Source of the DNA: Aequitasia blattaphilus
Lineage (GTDB): Bacteria > Bacillota > Clostridia > Lachnospirales > Lachnospiraceae
Direction: 5' to 3'
Assembly: GCF_024721305.1 (NCBI RefSeq)
Contig: NZ_JAMXOD010000018.1
Coordinates: 1 to 52,290, forward strand
Length of the DNA: 52,290 nt
In this document: piece after piece, positions 1 through 11,541 of the stretch
Numbering within the stretch: the first letter of the stretch is position 1
Layout: every line of letters begins with the position of its first letter
Program-made: the position numbers and the translations under genes
The notes under the pieces: model-generated
Database searches by the model: none
The model's input: only the letters and a program-made list of their open reading frames with translations
Told to the model about the DNA's origin: nothing

Positions 1-92
1 TATTTAAGGTCTTTCAGGGTTGTTGTCTATTGTTTAATTATCAAGGTTCTGTTGTATTTCTTTGTTGTCTGCTCTTTCGAGTCAGCTCAACT

Positions 93-122
93 ATAGTATC
101 ACTTTAATCACTATACTGTCAA
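93..122 (-). promoter_or_regulatory. Probable rRNA-operon promoter at the window edge
   Basis: On the minus strand there is a TTGACA -35 box (122-117), an 18-base spacer and a TACTAT -10 box (98-93). The transcribed sequence at 50-1 (starting AGAACCTTGATAATTAAAC) resembles the leaders that precede 16S rRNA or lie in rRNA spacers of Firmicutes, so an rRNA operon probably lies just off the left edge. No rRNA is visible in the window, so this is an inference from promoter strength and leader style. The rest of 125-210 is AT-rich and shows nothing further. Confidence 0.45.
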
Positions 123-218
123 GGGTTAATTTGAATCTTTTTTTTCTTTTTTTTCAACCACCACTAATTGTGTTTTTATACTATAGTAAAAACTATATAT
201 TGATTAAGTGATTACAAA

Positions 219-253
219 CAAAAAACTGCCTAGCCGTTTTACTAAACAGTTTT
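219..253 (-). terminator. Rho-independent terminator of tRNA-Ser
   Basis: Read on the minus strand, the arms at 249-242 and 233-226 pair over 8 bp with two G-U pairs. They are extended by A/T pairs (253-250 with 225-222) and end in a T-run. It lies directly after the tRNA-Ser 3' end. Confidence 0.7.
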
Positions 254-260
254 TCATGAG

Positions 261-348
261 CGGAGAAAGAGGGATTTGAACCCTCGCGCCGGTCACCCGA
301 CCTACACCCTTAGCAGGGGCGCCTCTTCAGCCTCTTGAGTATTTCTCC
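261..348 (-). tRNA. tRNA-Ser (anticodon GCU)
   Basis: The minus strand folds into a class II tRNA of 88 nt. The acceptor arms are GGAGAAA (348-342) and TTTCTCC (268-262) with discriminator G at 261. The anticodon loop is CTGCTAA, giving anticodon GCU for AGC/AGU codons. A long variable arm precedes the T-arm GAGGG TTCAAAT CCCTC. CCA is not encoded. It is followed by its own terminator. Confidence 0.95.
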
Positions 349-395
349 AGCAAAGGTTATTATACTAGAGCTAAATTTTAATGTCAATCAATTTT

Positions 396-1109
396 TTACT
401 TTGTTTTTTGATCAATGAATTCTTGTATTCTGTCCTCCACAATCTTTGCAATCTCATTTGTCTTCATATCCTTGTATTCTTCATAGCTCAAAGACTCTAA
501 AAAGTGAACTTGAACAGTAACTGATTTTGTAGAATTTTCATCGAAAGGTTTAAACGAATCAATCAATGCTACCGGAACAATAGGACATTTTGCTTTTGTA
601 GCAGCCTTAAAACTTCCACCTTTAAAATCATGTACTTTATTACCATCCTTTGACCTGGTTCCCTCAGCAAAAATAAGATAGTTTCTGCCTTCTCTTACTT
701 CCCTTGCTACATTATTGATTACTTCCAGTCCTTGTCTTGGGTCATCTCTCTTTAACATGTAAGCTTTCATACATGCGAAGGTTTGTTTTAAAAGAGGATA
801 ATTTGCAACCTCTTCTTTTGCGACAACAGAAAAAGGTATTGGACAAGCTTCTATAATAGCAAGTACATCATATAATCCCTGGTGATTTGGAAAAAACATA
901 AATCCACTATCCTTTGGAATATTTTCTATCCCACCACTTACGATTTTTACATTACCACCGGTATTTGCTCTTCTAACAATATATTTTAAAAGAGTATACC
1001 TTTGTTTTTCAGTATACTTATCCACATGTTTCGCATAATAATTGAATTTTATCCAAATATATGGAAGTCTAAATATATTTCTCAACAACATCATAATAAT
1101 TCTACGCAC
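396..1109 (-). CDS. plsC: 1-acyl-sn-glycerol-3-phosphate acyltransferase (PlsC family)
   Basis: This 237-residue membrane-associated acyltransferase is predicted to add the second acyl chain to lysophosphatidate during phospholipid synthesis. The catalytic HX4D motif is NHQGLYD, with His76 and Asp81, and the substrate-binding EGTR motif is at 149-152. Length and motif spacing fit bacterial PlsC. The start is a GTG at 1109-1107, seven or eight bases after an AAGGAG ribosome-binding site. It stands alone between tRNA-Ser and the divergent GntR operon. The exact acyl donor and lysolipid cannot be read from the sequence. Confidence 0.9.
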   Translation of the reverse strand: MRRIIMMLLRNIFRLPYIWIKFNYYAKHVDKYTEKQRYTLLKYIVRRANTGGNVKIVSGGIENIPKDSGFMFFPNHQGLYDVLAIIEACPIPFSVVAKEEVANYPLLKQTFACMKAYMLKRDDPRQGLEVINNVAREVREGRNYLIFAEGTRSKDGNKVHDFKGGSFKAATKAKCPIVPVALIDSFKPFDENSTKSVTVQVHFLESLSYEEYKDMKTNEIAKIVEDRIQEFIDQKTK

Positions 1110-1188
1110 TTTTTTTCTCCTTAACTTACAAATTCACACTAATTATACATGTTTCTTCCGTTAATGTACAAGGAATATAAAAAAGAAC

Positions 1189-1230
1189 TTGACTTTTGTG
1201 TATTGGTTAGTTAGTATAGTAATTAACCAA
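1189..1230 (+). promoter_or_regulatory. Promoter and probable self-operator of the GntR-ABC operon
   Basis: A TTGACT box (1189-1194), a 17-base spacer and TAGTAT (1212-1217) form a sigma-A type promoter. An inverted repeat, TTGGTTA (1203-1209) against TAACCAA (1224-1230), covers the -10 region and transcription start. This is where a YtrA-like repressor would be expected to bind its own promoter. The operator role is inferred. Confidence 0.65.
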
Positions 1231-1243
1231 GGAGGTGATGTAT

Positions 1244-1609
1244 GTGGAACTAACTCAGGATAAACCTATTTTTTTACAAATAGCAGAAACAATCGAGGAC
1301 GGTATCTTAACCGAAATATTTAAAGAGGAAGAACAAATTCCATCTATAACTGAATTCTCAACTCAATATAAAATAAATCCGGCTACGGCCAACAAAGGAA
1401 TTAATCTTCTAGTGGATGATGGAATAATCTATAAGAAAAGGGGTGTTGGAATGTTTGTATCAAAAGGAGCTACAGATTTATTAAGAAAAAAAAGACAAAA
1501 TGATTTTTATCATACTTTTATAGAAAGACTTATAAAAGAAGCAAAAAAACTAAATTTGTCATCTACAGATATCATTGCAATGATAGAGAGGGGTTACGAT
1601 TATGAGTAG
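1244..1609 (+). CDS. GntR-family repressor, YtrA-like
   Basis: A short transcription regulator with an N-terminal winged helix-turn-helix (roughly residues 5-70, including the segment INPATANKGINLLVDDG) and only a short helical C-terminal tail. It lacks the large ligand domain of most GntR proteins, which is the YtrA subfamily architecture. YtrA-type regulators usually control adjacent ABC transporters, as here. I place the start at GTG 1244, because the GGAGG at 1231-1235 is 8 bases upstream. The GTG at 1235 and ATG at 1238 overlap or touch that site. The stop overlaps the next gene by 8 bases, so the two are translationally coupled. Confidence 0.85.
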   Translation: MELTQDKPIFLQIAETIEDGILTEIFKEEEQIPSITEFSTQYKINPATANKGINLLVDDGIIYKKRGVGMFVSKGATDLLRKKRQNDFYHTFIERLIKEAKKLNLSSTDIIAMIERGYDYE

Positions 1610-2450
1610 TATTGTAATAGAAAACATTAGTAAAAACTTTGGTTCAGTAAAAGCCTTAAATCACATAAACTTAGAATTAACTGAACATAAAATATATGGT
1701 CTTCTTGGTCGAAATGGAGCTGGAAAAACCACTTTACTTAATTTAATAAACAATCGTCTATTTCCAAGTGAAGGGCAAATTCTTTTTGATGGTATAAACA
1801 TTGAAAACAATTCATCTATACAAAATCAATTTTACTTTATTGGTGAAAAATCCCTTTATCCTGATTCAATGAAGGTAAAAGCTCTCTACAAATACACAAA
1901 AATGTTCCATCCTGATTTTGATGAAACGTATGCATATAAACTTTCAGAAATGTTTGGTGTACCATTGAAGAAAAAATTGAGCAGCTTATCCACAGGATAT
2001 AAATCAATTGTAAAAAATATAGTTGCCCTATCAGTAAATGTTCCATTTGTTTTTTTTGATGAACCTATTCTGGGATTAGACGCAAACCATCGAGAGTTAT
2101 TTTATAAGGTCTTGATTGAAAAATATATTGATCAGCCAGCGACATATGTACTTTCAACTCATTTGATTGAAGAAGTTTCAAACATTATTGAGGAAGTAAT
2201 CATTATAAAAAATGGCGAGGTAATTAAAAATGAATCAAAAGAAGCTTTACTTGATAATGGCTATTCTATTTCCGGCCCTACTGGACTTGTTGAGTCTTAT
2301 TGTAGCGGTAAAGAACTTATTGGTTTCGATACTTTAGGCGGGCTGAGAAGTGCCTATATAGTTGGAAAACCAGATGAAAACATACCACAAGGATTGGAAT
2401 TATCCGGTATGGATTTACAAAAACTTTTTATTCAATTGACAAACATATAG
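1602..2450 (+). CDS. ABC transporter ATP-binding protein
   Basis: A 282-residue ATPase subunit. Walker A is GRNGAGKT at 36-43, the signature is a divergent LSTGYK, Walker B is VFFDEP followed by the D-loop GLD, and the switch His lies in STHLIEE. The divergent signature and an extra C-terminal domain of about 70 residues resemble the YtrB/BcrA type that partners with GntR-YtrA regulators. The membrane partner follows at 2463. Substrate unknown; this family is often tied to cell-envelope stress or peptide antibiotics, but nothing in the sequence decides that. Confidence 0.88.
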   Translation: MSSIVIENISKNFGSVKALNHINLELTEHKIYGLLGRNGAGKTTLLNLINNRLFPSEGQILFDGINIENNSSIQNQFYFIGEKSLYPDSMKVKALYKYTKMFHPDFDETYAYKLSEMFGVPLKKKLSSLSTGYKSIVKNIVALSVNVPFVFFDEPILGLDANHRELFYKVLIEKYIDQPATYVLSTHLIEEVSNIIEEVIIIKNGEVIKNESKEALLDNGYSISGPTGLVESYCSGKELIGFDTLGGLRSAYIVGKPDENIPQGLELSGMDLQKLFIQLTNI

Positions 2451-2462
2451 GAGGGGATATAA

Positions 2463-3191
2463 ATGTCACAACTAATAAAATATCAGCTTTTACAGTTGAA
2501 AAATTCATTCATCATATTCGCATTAATTTTATTTGGCCTTCTTATATTTGGCGGAATAACTCTTTACATTTTTGCAGATTCTAATGGAGCATCTTCTGTT
2601 AATGGTACAGAATTTTCTATGGTAATATTTATCTTTGTTATTTTTGTATGCTGCTTTGGAGAGAATTTTAGATTCTTTATTCAAAATGGTAAATCACGGA
2701 AAGAAATATTTACCAGTGTAATTTTCACTGAAATTATTACATCTTTCGGTATGACTATTTTTATATTGATTTTTAATTTTATAAGCAATGTTGTTTTTAA
2801 TCGAAGTATAATAGCTTACAGTTCCTTAATAGAACAAATGTATGGAGAAAATCTATTTGGATTTATGAAATACATAGTTCAGTTTATCTTTATCTTTGCC
2901 ACACTATTGGTTAGTGGAAGTTTTGGATTTTTGATTGCTACATGGTTTAACCGTGCTGGAAAAATTGGAAGAATTCTTATTGCCGCAGGAGTTCCTACCT
3001 TTCTATTTGTATTATTTCCTACACTCCTTGGAATTTTTCCTTCTTTAAGATTATTGATTGGCAATTTCCTTCTTTATTCTCTAGGACTGAAATCCAATAA
3101 TCCTTTGATTGCTTCCTTGACATTTGTCATTACATTCATTATATTCTCAATTATCAGCTTCTTTATTGTACAAAGAACAGAAGCAAAATAA
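2463..3191 (+). CDS. ABC transporter permease subunit
   Basis: A 242-residue, very hydrophobic protein with about six predicted membrane segments. The first follows a short cytosolic start (residues 14-38) and the last is near the C-terminus (FVITFIIFSIISFFIV). It starts 12 bases after the ATPase stop, with GGAGGGG as ribosome-binding site, so it is the membrane partner of that ATPase. The sequence resembles ABC-2 type permeases only in layout. Transport direction is probably export, by analogy with YtrA-linked systems. Confidence 0.75.
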   Translation: MSQLIKYQLLQLKNSFIIFALILFGLLIFGGITLYIFADSNGASSVNGTEFSMVIFIFVIFVCCFGENFRFFIQNGKSRKEIFTSVIFTEIITSFGMTIFILIFNFISNVVFNRSIIAYSSLIEQMYGENLFGFMKYIVQFIFIFATLLVSGSFGFLIATWFNRAGKIGRILIAAGVPTFLFVLFPTLLGIFPSLRLLIGNFLLYSLGLKSNNPLIASLTFVITFIIFSIISFFIVQRTEAK

Positions 3192-3207
3192 TTGGGAGGT
3201 CATAAAA

Positions 3208-3648
3208 ATGACAAAAGACATTGACATGAAAAAATTGCAAAAAGATGCAGAGGAAATCTTTCATAGCGGATTTGCCTGTTCAGAATCTGTTCTATATGCT
3301 ATACGTAAAAACTTCGAAGTAGATATTCCTGATGATGCTATAGCAATGAGCTCTGGATTTCCTTGGGGATTGGGTGTAAATGGTGGATGCATTTGTGGAG
3401 CATTAGCTGGTGGCTGTATGTGTCTTGGCTACTTCTTCGGCAGAAGAAGCCCTGGTGAAGATAATCAAAAAATGCTGGAACTATCCGGGGAACTGCATAA
3501 TCATTTTAAATCAAGAAATAAAAGCACCTGCTGCCGAGTTTTAACAAAAGGAAAAGAAAAAAATTCCCCAGAACGTAAAGCACAGTGTACCGATTTTGTT
3601 CAGGATACTACCGTCAAGGTTGCAGAAATATTAATCAGAGAGTTATAA
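3208..3648 (+). CDS. C_GCAxxG_C_C family protein (redox-active cysteine-rich)
   Basis: This 146-residue protein carries the family pattern: Cys in GFACSESV, then GGCICGALAGGC, then paired Cys in STCCRV and one in AQCTDF. Members are thought to bind a metal or cluster, or to act in redox chemistry, but no reaction is established. The start is ATG 3208 after GGGAGGT (3194-3200). An earlier in-frame start at 3124 would overlap the permease and has no ribosome-binding site. It is the last gene of the GntR-ABC operon and ends in a terminator. Confidence 0.8.
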   Translation: MTKDIDMKKLQKDAEEIFHSGFACSESVLYAIRKNFEVDIPDDAIAMSSGFPWGLGVNGGCICGALAGGCMCLGYFFGRRSPGEDNQKMLELSGELHNHFKSRNKSTCCRVLTKGKEKNSPERKAQCTDFVQDTTVKVAEILIREL

Positions 3649-3689
3649 AAATCAGAGGATATAAGAGTTGTCTTATATCCTCTGATTTT
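3648..3689. terminator. Bidirectional terminator shared by convergent genes
   Basis: A perfect 19-bp inverted repeat (3648-3666 with 3671-3689) has a GTTG loop and A/T tracts on both sides, so it can end transcription from either direction. It begins inside the stop codon of the cysteine-rich protein gene and ends inside that of the CDGSH gene. Confidence 0.9.
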
Positions 3690-4359
3690 ATAGATGACCA
3701 TCATTAAACTCAATCATTGCATGGGTTGCATCACAAAATGGCTTATTTTTTGATTTCCCACACCGACAAAGTGCAACTCTGTTTCGAACTTCATATAAAG
3801 TCCCATCTGCTCCTTCAATTTGAATGGGTCCTTTTACGAAAATAGCAGAACTGGAATTTTTTTGAGGATCCTGCATAATAATGATTTCAGGTTCACTGGT
3901 TTCTTCTAAAATATTTCCCTCTTTATCAATCATAACAAGACGCCCTGCGGGACATTCTTTCGCAGCTTTGATTGCCATTTCTTTGTGATTTTCTATTCCA
4001 TCACTTTCTGTCACACTCCATATATCTCCCTCTTCTGTATGACAAAATCTTGCAAAACAACATCTTCCATCATCTAAAAGGGTAATTTCATCCCCTTCTA
4101 CTGCATCTTCAATTCTTTTAATATATTTTTCTTTTAACGCTGTTTCATCCCCGCGAAAGAAAGACTTTTCATGATTTCCGTCACAAAATGGCGCATTCTT
4201 AGATTTTCCACATCTACATAATGCATACTCTTCGCTTTGTGGTAATTTTCTTCCCTCTCTAAACTCATAGTGTTTTCCTACTGGAGTAATAATCATTTCT
4301 TTAATTGGAATATTCCCAGTAACAATATAAGGTCCATTTTCTGTAATTTTAATTTTCAT
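3688..4359 (-). CDS. Double CDGSH iron-sulfur protein
   Basis: A 223-residue cytosolic iron-sulfur protein with two CDGSH zinc-finger-like [2Fe-2S] sites: C48-x-C50-x8-C59-x3-H63 and C198-x-C200-x8-C209-x3-H213. Between them lies a third cysteine-rich stretch (C100, C101, C106 and C136 in ECPAGR) that resembles a divergent ferredoxin-like Fer4_19 segment. Role is likely electron transfer or cluster handling; the partner is unknown. Start is ATG 4359 after GAGGAGG; the longer frame to 4395 would include the ribosome-binding site. It faces the preceding operon and shares its terminator. Confidence 0.85.
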   Translation of the reverse strand: MKIKITENGPYIVTGNIPIKEMIITPVGKHYEFREGRKLPQSEEYALCRCGKSKNAPFCDGNHEKSFFRGDETALKEKYIKRIEDAVEGDEITLLDDGRCCFARFCHTEEGDIWSVTESDGIENHKEMAIKAAKECPAGRLVMIDKEGNILEETSEPEIIIMQDPQKNSSSAIFVKGPIQIEGADGTLYEVRNRVALCRCGKSKNKPFCDATHAMIEFNDGHL

Positions 4360-4402
4360 GTCAAAGCCTCCTCTTTTTGATAATAGTATCATCAAAAAAT
4401 AA

Positions 4403-4448
4403 AAAATACCCTAAATATTATCTTATTTAATAATATTTAGAGTATTTT
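4403..4448. terminator. Terminator downstream of gyrA
   Basis: The arms 4403-4421 and 4430-4448 pair with one mismatch and A/T tracts flank the stem. On the minus strand it follows the gyrA stop (4453-4455) directly, closing the dnaA-to-gyrA side of the origin region. Confidence 0.75.
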
Positions 4449-4452
4449 AATT

Positions 4453-6927
4453 CTATTCCTCTTCAGCTAGTTCTTCATCTTCTTCATCCTTAATTCGAAC
4501 CTTTGCAATACTTGCAACTTTATCAGTTCCAGATAAATTAATCAGTTTTACTCCTGAAGTAATTCTACCGATGACAGAAATGTCTGCGCTTTGCATACGA
4601 ATAATAATTCCCTCTGTATTAATGATTAATACTTCACTATCTTCTTCAACAGCCTTAACTCCTACTACTTCACCTGTTTTATCTGTTATTTTATAGCATT
4701 TAACACCTTTACCGCCTCTTCGCTGGCTGGTAAATTCAGAAAGAACTGTTCTTTTGCCCATTCCTTTTTCTGATACAAAGAGTAAATGAGTACCTTGCGT
4801 ATCCAACTGCATTCCAATGACTTCATCTCTATCTGCTAAATTCATGCCTCGAACTCCCATAGAAGTTCTTCCTGTCGAACGTACATCCTTTTCATTAAAG
4901 CGAATACACTGTCCATATTTTGTGACTAAGAAAATGTCTCTTTCATTATTGGTAAACTTCACTTCTATTAATTCGTCTTCATCACGAAGTGTAATTGCTG
5001 CCAATCCAGTTTTTCGAACATTTGAGTAATCCTTAATTGGAGTTTTCTTTACCAGACCTTTTTTCGTAGCCATGAAAAGATATTCTCCGTCTCTGTATTC
5101 AGAAATCGGAATAATCGCTGTTATTTTTTCTTCTGGTTGGAGCTGCAATAAGTTAATAATTGCTGTTCCTCTTGCAATCCTGCTGGCCTCTGGTATTTCA
5201 TAACCCTTCATTCGATAAACACGACCAGTATTGGTAAAGAACATAATATAGTCATGAGTACTTGTCATAAATAAATCTTCTACATAGTCTTCATCTATTG
5301 TCTGCATCCCCTTGATACCTTTTCCTCCTCTGTTTTGAGATTTAAAAGTATCGTTTGACATTCTCTTAATATAACCCAATTTTGTCATGGTAATTACAAC
5401 ATCTGATCTTGGGATTAAGTCTTCCATATCAATATCAAATTCATCAAATCCTATGGAAGTTCTTCTTTCATCCCCATATTTATCACGGATTATGATGATT
5501 TCTTCTTTTATTACTCCAAGCAATAATTTACGATCTGCCAATATAGCTTTTAACTCATCTATTTTTTTCATGAGCTCTTGATACTCTGCCTCCAGCTTTT
5601 CTCTTTCCAAACCTGTTAATGCACGGAGACGCATATCAACAATTGCACTTGCTTGAACTTCTGAAAGTTCAAATCTTTTGATTAACTCTTCTTTTGCTAT
5701 TTGAACATTACTGGATGATCTTATAATTTTAATTACTTCTTCAATGTTATCAAGAGCAATTAATAAACCTTGTAAAATATGTGCTCTTTCTTCTGCTTTA
5801 TTTAACTCATACTTCGTACGTCTTGTAACAACCTCTTCCTGATGAGCCAGATAATGATTAAGCATTTCTAAAATATTCATTACCCGTGGTTCATTATTGA
5901 CAAGAGCAAGCATAATGACACCAAAAGTATCCTGGAGCTGAGTATGCTTATAAAGTTGATTCAAAATAACATTTGCATTCGCATCTCTTCTCAATTCAAT
6001 AACAATACGCATTCCTTCGCGGCTTGACTGATCACTTAATTCGGTAATCCCGTCAATTTTTTTATCCCGGACAAGCTCTGCCATTTTTTCAATTAACCTG
6101 GCTTTATTTACCATATAAGGAAGCTCTGTTACGATAATCCGACTCTTCCCATTTGGCATAGTTTCAATGTTTGTAATACCACGAACTCTGACTTTTCCTC
6201 TACCAGTGCGGTATGCTTCTTCAATTCCTCTGGTTCCTAGTATTTCACCACCAGTTGGAAAATCAGGTCCTTTTACTACACTTAATATTTCTTCTATGGA
6301 CACTTCATCTATATCTTCAACGTGGTGATCTATAATTTTAATGACTGCATCAATAATTTCTTTTAAATTATGGGGGGGTATATTTGTTGCCATACCTACT
6401 GCAATACCAGAGGTTCCATTAATCAAAAGATTGGGAAATCTGGAAGGTAATACGGCAGGTTCTTTTTCTGTTTCATCAAAGTTCGGAACAAAATCAACCG
6501 TATTTTTATTAATATCTGCTGTTAATTCCATGGATATTTTACTGAGGCGTGCCTCGGTATAACGCATTGCCGCTGCACCGTCACCATCCACTGACCCAAA
6601 GTTTCCATGTCCATCTACAAGAGGGTATCTGGTAGACCATTCCTGTGCCATATTTACCAAAGCACCGTAAATCGAGCTATCTCCATGAGGATGATATTTA
6701 CCCATGGTATCTCCAACGATACGAGCACATTTTCTGTGAGGCTTATCTGGACCATTATTCAGCTCTATCATTGAATATAAAATTCTTCTTTGTACTGGTT
6801 TCAATCCATCTCTTACATCTGGTAATGCTCTTGATGCAATAACACTCATCGCATAATCGATATAGGAGGTTTCCATTGTTTTTTTCAAATCCACTTCATG
6901 GACTTTATCAAAAATATTTTCTTCCAT
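4453..6927 (-). CDS. gyrA: DNA gyrase subunit A
   Basis: An 824-residue gyrase A subunit that cleaves and rejoins DNA during negative supercoiling, together with GyrB. The catalytic tyrosine is Tyr123 in [10 protein letters not shown]. The C-terminal half holds the repeated beta-pinwheel blades, with the GyrA-box-like segment [11 protein letters not shown], and the tail is acidic. In the quinolone-binding loop ([12 protein letters not shown], 79-90) Ser84 is present but the usual acidic residue is Gly88. It follows gyrB after 16 bases on the same strand, the standard origin arrangement. Confidence 0.98.
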   Translation of the reverse strand: MEENIFDKVHEVDLKKTMETSYIDYAMSVIASRALPDVRDGLKPVQRRILYSMIELNNGPDKPHRKCARIVGDTMGKYHPHGDSSIYGALVNMAQEWSTRYPLVDGHGNFGSVDGDGAAAMRYTEARLSKISMELTADINKNTVDFVPNFDETEKEPAVLPSRFPNLLINGTSGIAVGMATNIPPHNLKEIIDAVIKIIDHHVEDIDEVSIEEILSVVKGPDFPTGGEILGTRGIEEAYRTGRGKVRVRGITNIETMPNGKSRIIVTELPYMVNKARLIEKMAELVRDKKIDGITELSDQSSREGMRIVIELRRDANANVILNQLYKHTQLQDTFGVIMLALVNNEPRVMNILEMLNHYLAHQEEVVTRRTKYELNKAEERAHILQGLLIALDNIEEVIKIIRSSSNVQIAKEELIKRFELSEVQASAIVDMRLRALTGLEREKLEAEYQELMKKIDELKAILADRKLLLGVIKEEIIIIRDKYGDERRTSIGFDEFDIDMEDLIPRSDVVITMTKLGYIKRMSNDTFKSQNRGGKGIKGMQTIDEDYVEDLFMTSTHDYIMFFTNTGRVYRMKGYEIPEASRIARGTAIINLLQLQPEEKITAIIPISEYRDGEYLFMATKKGLVKKTPIKDYSNVRKTGLAAITLRDEDELIEVKFTNNERDIFLVTKYGQCIRFNEKDVRSTGRTSMGVRGMNLADRDEVIGMQLDTQGTHLLFVSEKGMGKRTVLSEFTSQRRGGKGVKCYKITDKTGEVVGVKAVEEDSEVLIINTEGIIIRMQSADISVIGRITSGVKLINLSGTDKVASIAKVRIKDEEDEELAEEE

Positions 6928-6943
6928 CTCTTATTTTCTCCTC

Positions 6944-9960
<3,017 letters not shown>

Positions 9961-9989
<29 letters not shown>

Positions 9990-10170
9990 TATAAGATACA
10001 GTATCCCCAGAATATAATTTTTTTCCTCTTCTGGTTTCTACTTCATTATTTACTTTTACAAGACCATTGCCTATAACATCTTTTGCCTCTACACCAGATT
10101 CTACAAGTCCAACTGCCTTTAATGCCTGGCCTAATTTAATAAACTCTTCTCTCAACTTTATGATTTCCAT
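9961..10170 (-). CDS. yaaA: S4-domain RNA-binding protein YaaA
   Basis: A 69-residue protein that is essentially one S4 RNA-binding domain (FIKLGQALKAVGLVESGVEA, then VKVNNEVETRRGKKL). The small S4 protein between dnaN and recF is conserved in Firmicutes and is annotated YaaA or RlbA, with a probable role around ribosomes. It starts 11 bases after the dnaN stop and overlaps the recF start by up to 29 bases. Confidence 0.9.
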
Positions 10171-10181
10171 AATTACCTCAC

Positions 10182-11291
10182 TTATGCAATTGAACTAAAA
10201 TTAACTGGCAGCACTAAATAAATATAATTTTCATCTTCATCTTTTATAAAACAAGGAGCCTTTGCATTCATCAAATAAAGAGTAACTTCTTCATCATCAA
10301 TTACACGGAGTGCATCAATTAAAAATCTTGGATTAAATCCAATCATTAAATCTTTCCCATCCTTATGAATCTCAATGCTTTCATCCATCGATCCAATCTG
10401 GGATTTTATTTGCAATTCCATGGATTCATCTTTGATATCAATAATAATTGGTTTTTTATCTCCTTCTTTTACAAAAAGGGTTGCCCTGTCAATAGCACTT
10501 AAGAGCTCTCTTTTATTGACTTTTATTTTTGTTTCATAATCTTTTGAAAGCATTTGATCAATTTTGAAATAATCACCTTCAATTAATCTTGAAACCACCA
10601 TAGTCTGATCAAATTCAAATACAATATGATTGTTTGTATAAGATATTGTTACCATACTTTCTAACTCGCCAGACAATATTTTACTGATTTCCTGCAGCGT
10701 TTTTCCCGGTACAATCAATTTTGTATCTTCTGTCTCTTCTCCAAGTTCAATTTTACGAATGGAAATTCGATGTCCATCTAATGATACAACTCGAAACAGC
10801 CCTTCTTTAATTTCAAAAAGCTCACCTGTCATCTGCTTATTGGAATCATTATCTGCAATAGAAAAAATAGTTTGTCTTATTAATTCCTTTAAAGAAAACT
10901 GTGAGATTTTAAATTGATTGCTTTTTTCAATTTCAGGAAGAAAAGAAAATTCATCTGCTGCTTTTTCTGATAAGTCAAATTTAGCTTTTTCACACGTAAT
11001 AGTAGTTTGATTATTTTCTTTTGATTCGATTGTAATTAAATTATCCGGTAATTTTCTTACAATATCAGAAAACAACTTTGCATCAATGGCAATCATACCA
11101 TTTGTAATAATGTCTCCTTCTATAACAGTTTGTATACCTAATTCCATATCATTAGCAGTTAGCTTTATAATATCCATGCTGGCATCAATTAAAATACATT
11201 CCAATATTGGCATTGTAGTTTTAGAAGGTACTGCTTTGGAAACAATACTAACTCCTTTTAGTAAATCTGATTTATTACATACGATTTTCAT
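10182..11291 (-). CDS. dnaN: DNA polymerase III beta subunit (sliding clamp)
   Basis: A 369-residue clamp that encircles DNA and tethers the polymerase. Three repeated clamp domains of about 120 residues are recognisable. The sequence begins MKIVCNKSDLLKGVSIVSK and ends with VLPVNFSSIA, close to the usual family ending. Length matches Firmicutes DnaN. It lies downstream of dnaA on the same strand, separated by the putative origin. The start is ATG 11291 after an AAGGAGT-like site (11303-11309). Confidence 0.98.
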   Translation of the reverse strand: MKIVCNKSDLLKGVSIVSKAVPSKTTMPILECILIDASMDIIKLTANDMELGIQTVIEGDIITNGMIAIDAKLFSDIVRKLPDNLITIESKENNQTTITCEKAKFDLSEKAADEFSFLPEIEKSNQFKISQFSLKELIRQTIFSIADNDSNKQMTGELFEIKEGLFRVVSLDGHRISIRKIELGEETEDTKLIVPGKTLQEISKILSGELESMVTISYTNNHIVFEFDQTMVVSRLIEGDYFKIDQMLSKDYETKIKVNKRELLSAIDRATLFVKEGDKKPIIIDIKDESMELQIKSQIGSMDESIEIHKDGKDLMIGFNPRFLIDALRVIDDEEVTLYLMNAKAPCFIKDEDENYIYLVLPVNFSSIA

Positions 11292-11541
11292 GTGTGTAAA
11301 ACTCCTTTCAGTGAATCTCTATATAAATATATATAAATGATTTCAGAAATAATAATAATAGGGCTTGGTGATACGTTGATAACTGCTGTAGAGCCCTGAA
11401 ATACAGTGTTTTTAACGTATAAAAATCTGTGGATGAAGGATATTTACAATGTGGATGTGAGAGGATAACTTTCGTTGTATACCAACAGGTATAAACAATT
11501 GATTTGAGTTATCCTTATGTTATCCACAGAATTTTAAACAA
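11292..11541. other. Putative oriC: DnaA-box cluster between dnaN and dnaA
   Basis: A 250-bp AT-rich gap with one perfect DnaA box, TTATCCACA (11520-11528). Near matches are TTATCCTTA (11509-11517), TGTGGATGA (11428-11436), TGTGGATGT (11450-11458) and AGAGGATAA (11460-11468). Alternating AT stretches next to dnaN (11320-11360) could be an unwinding element. Clustered boxes next to dnaA at a strand-switch point are the usual mark of a bacterial origin. The dnaN promoter must also be here. Confidence 0.7.
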
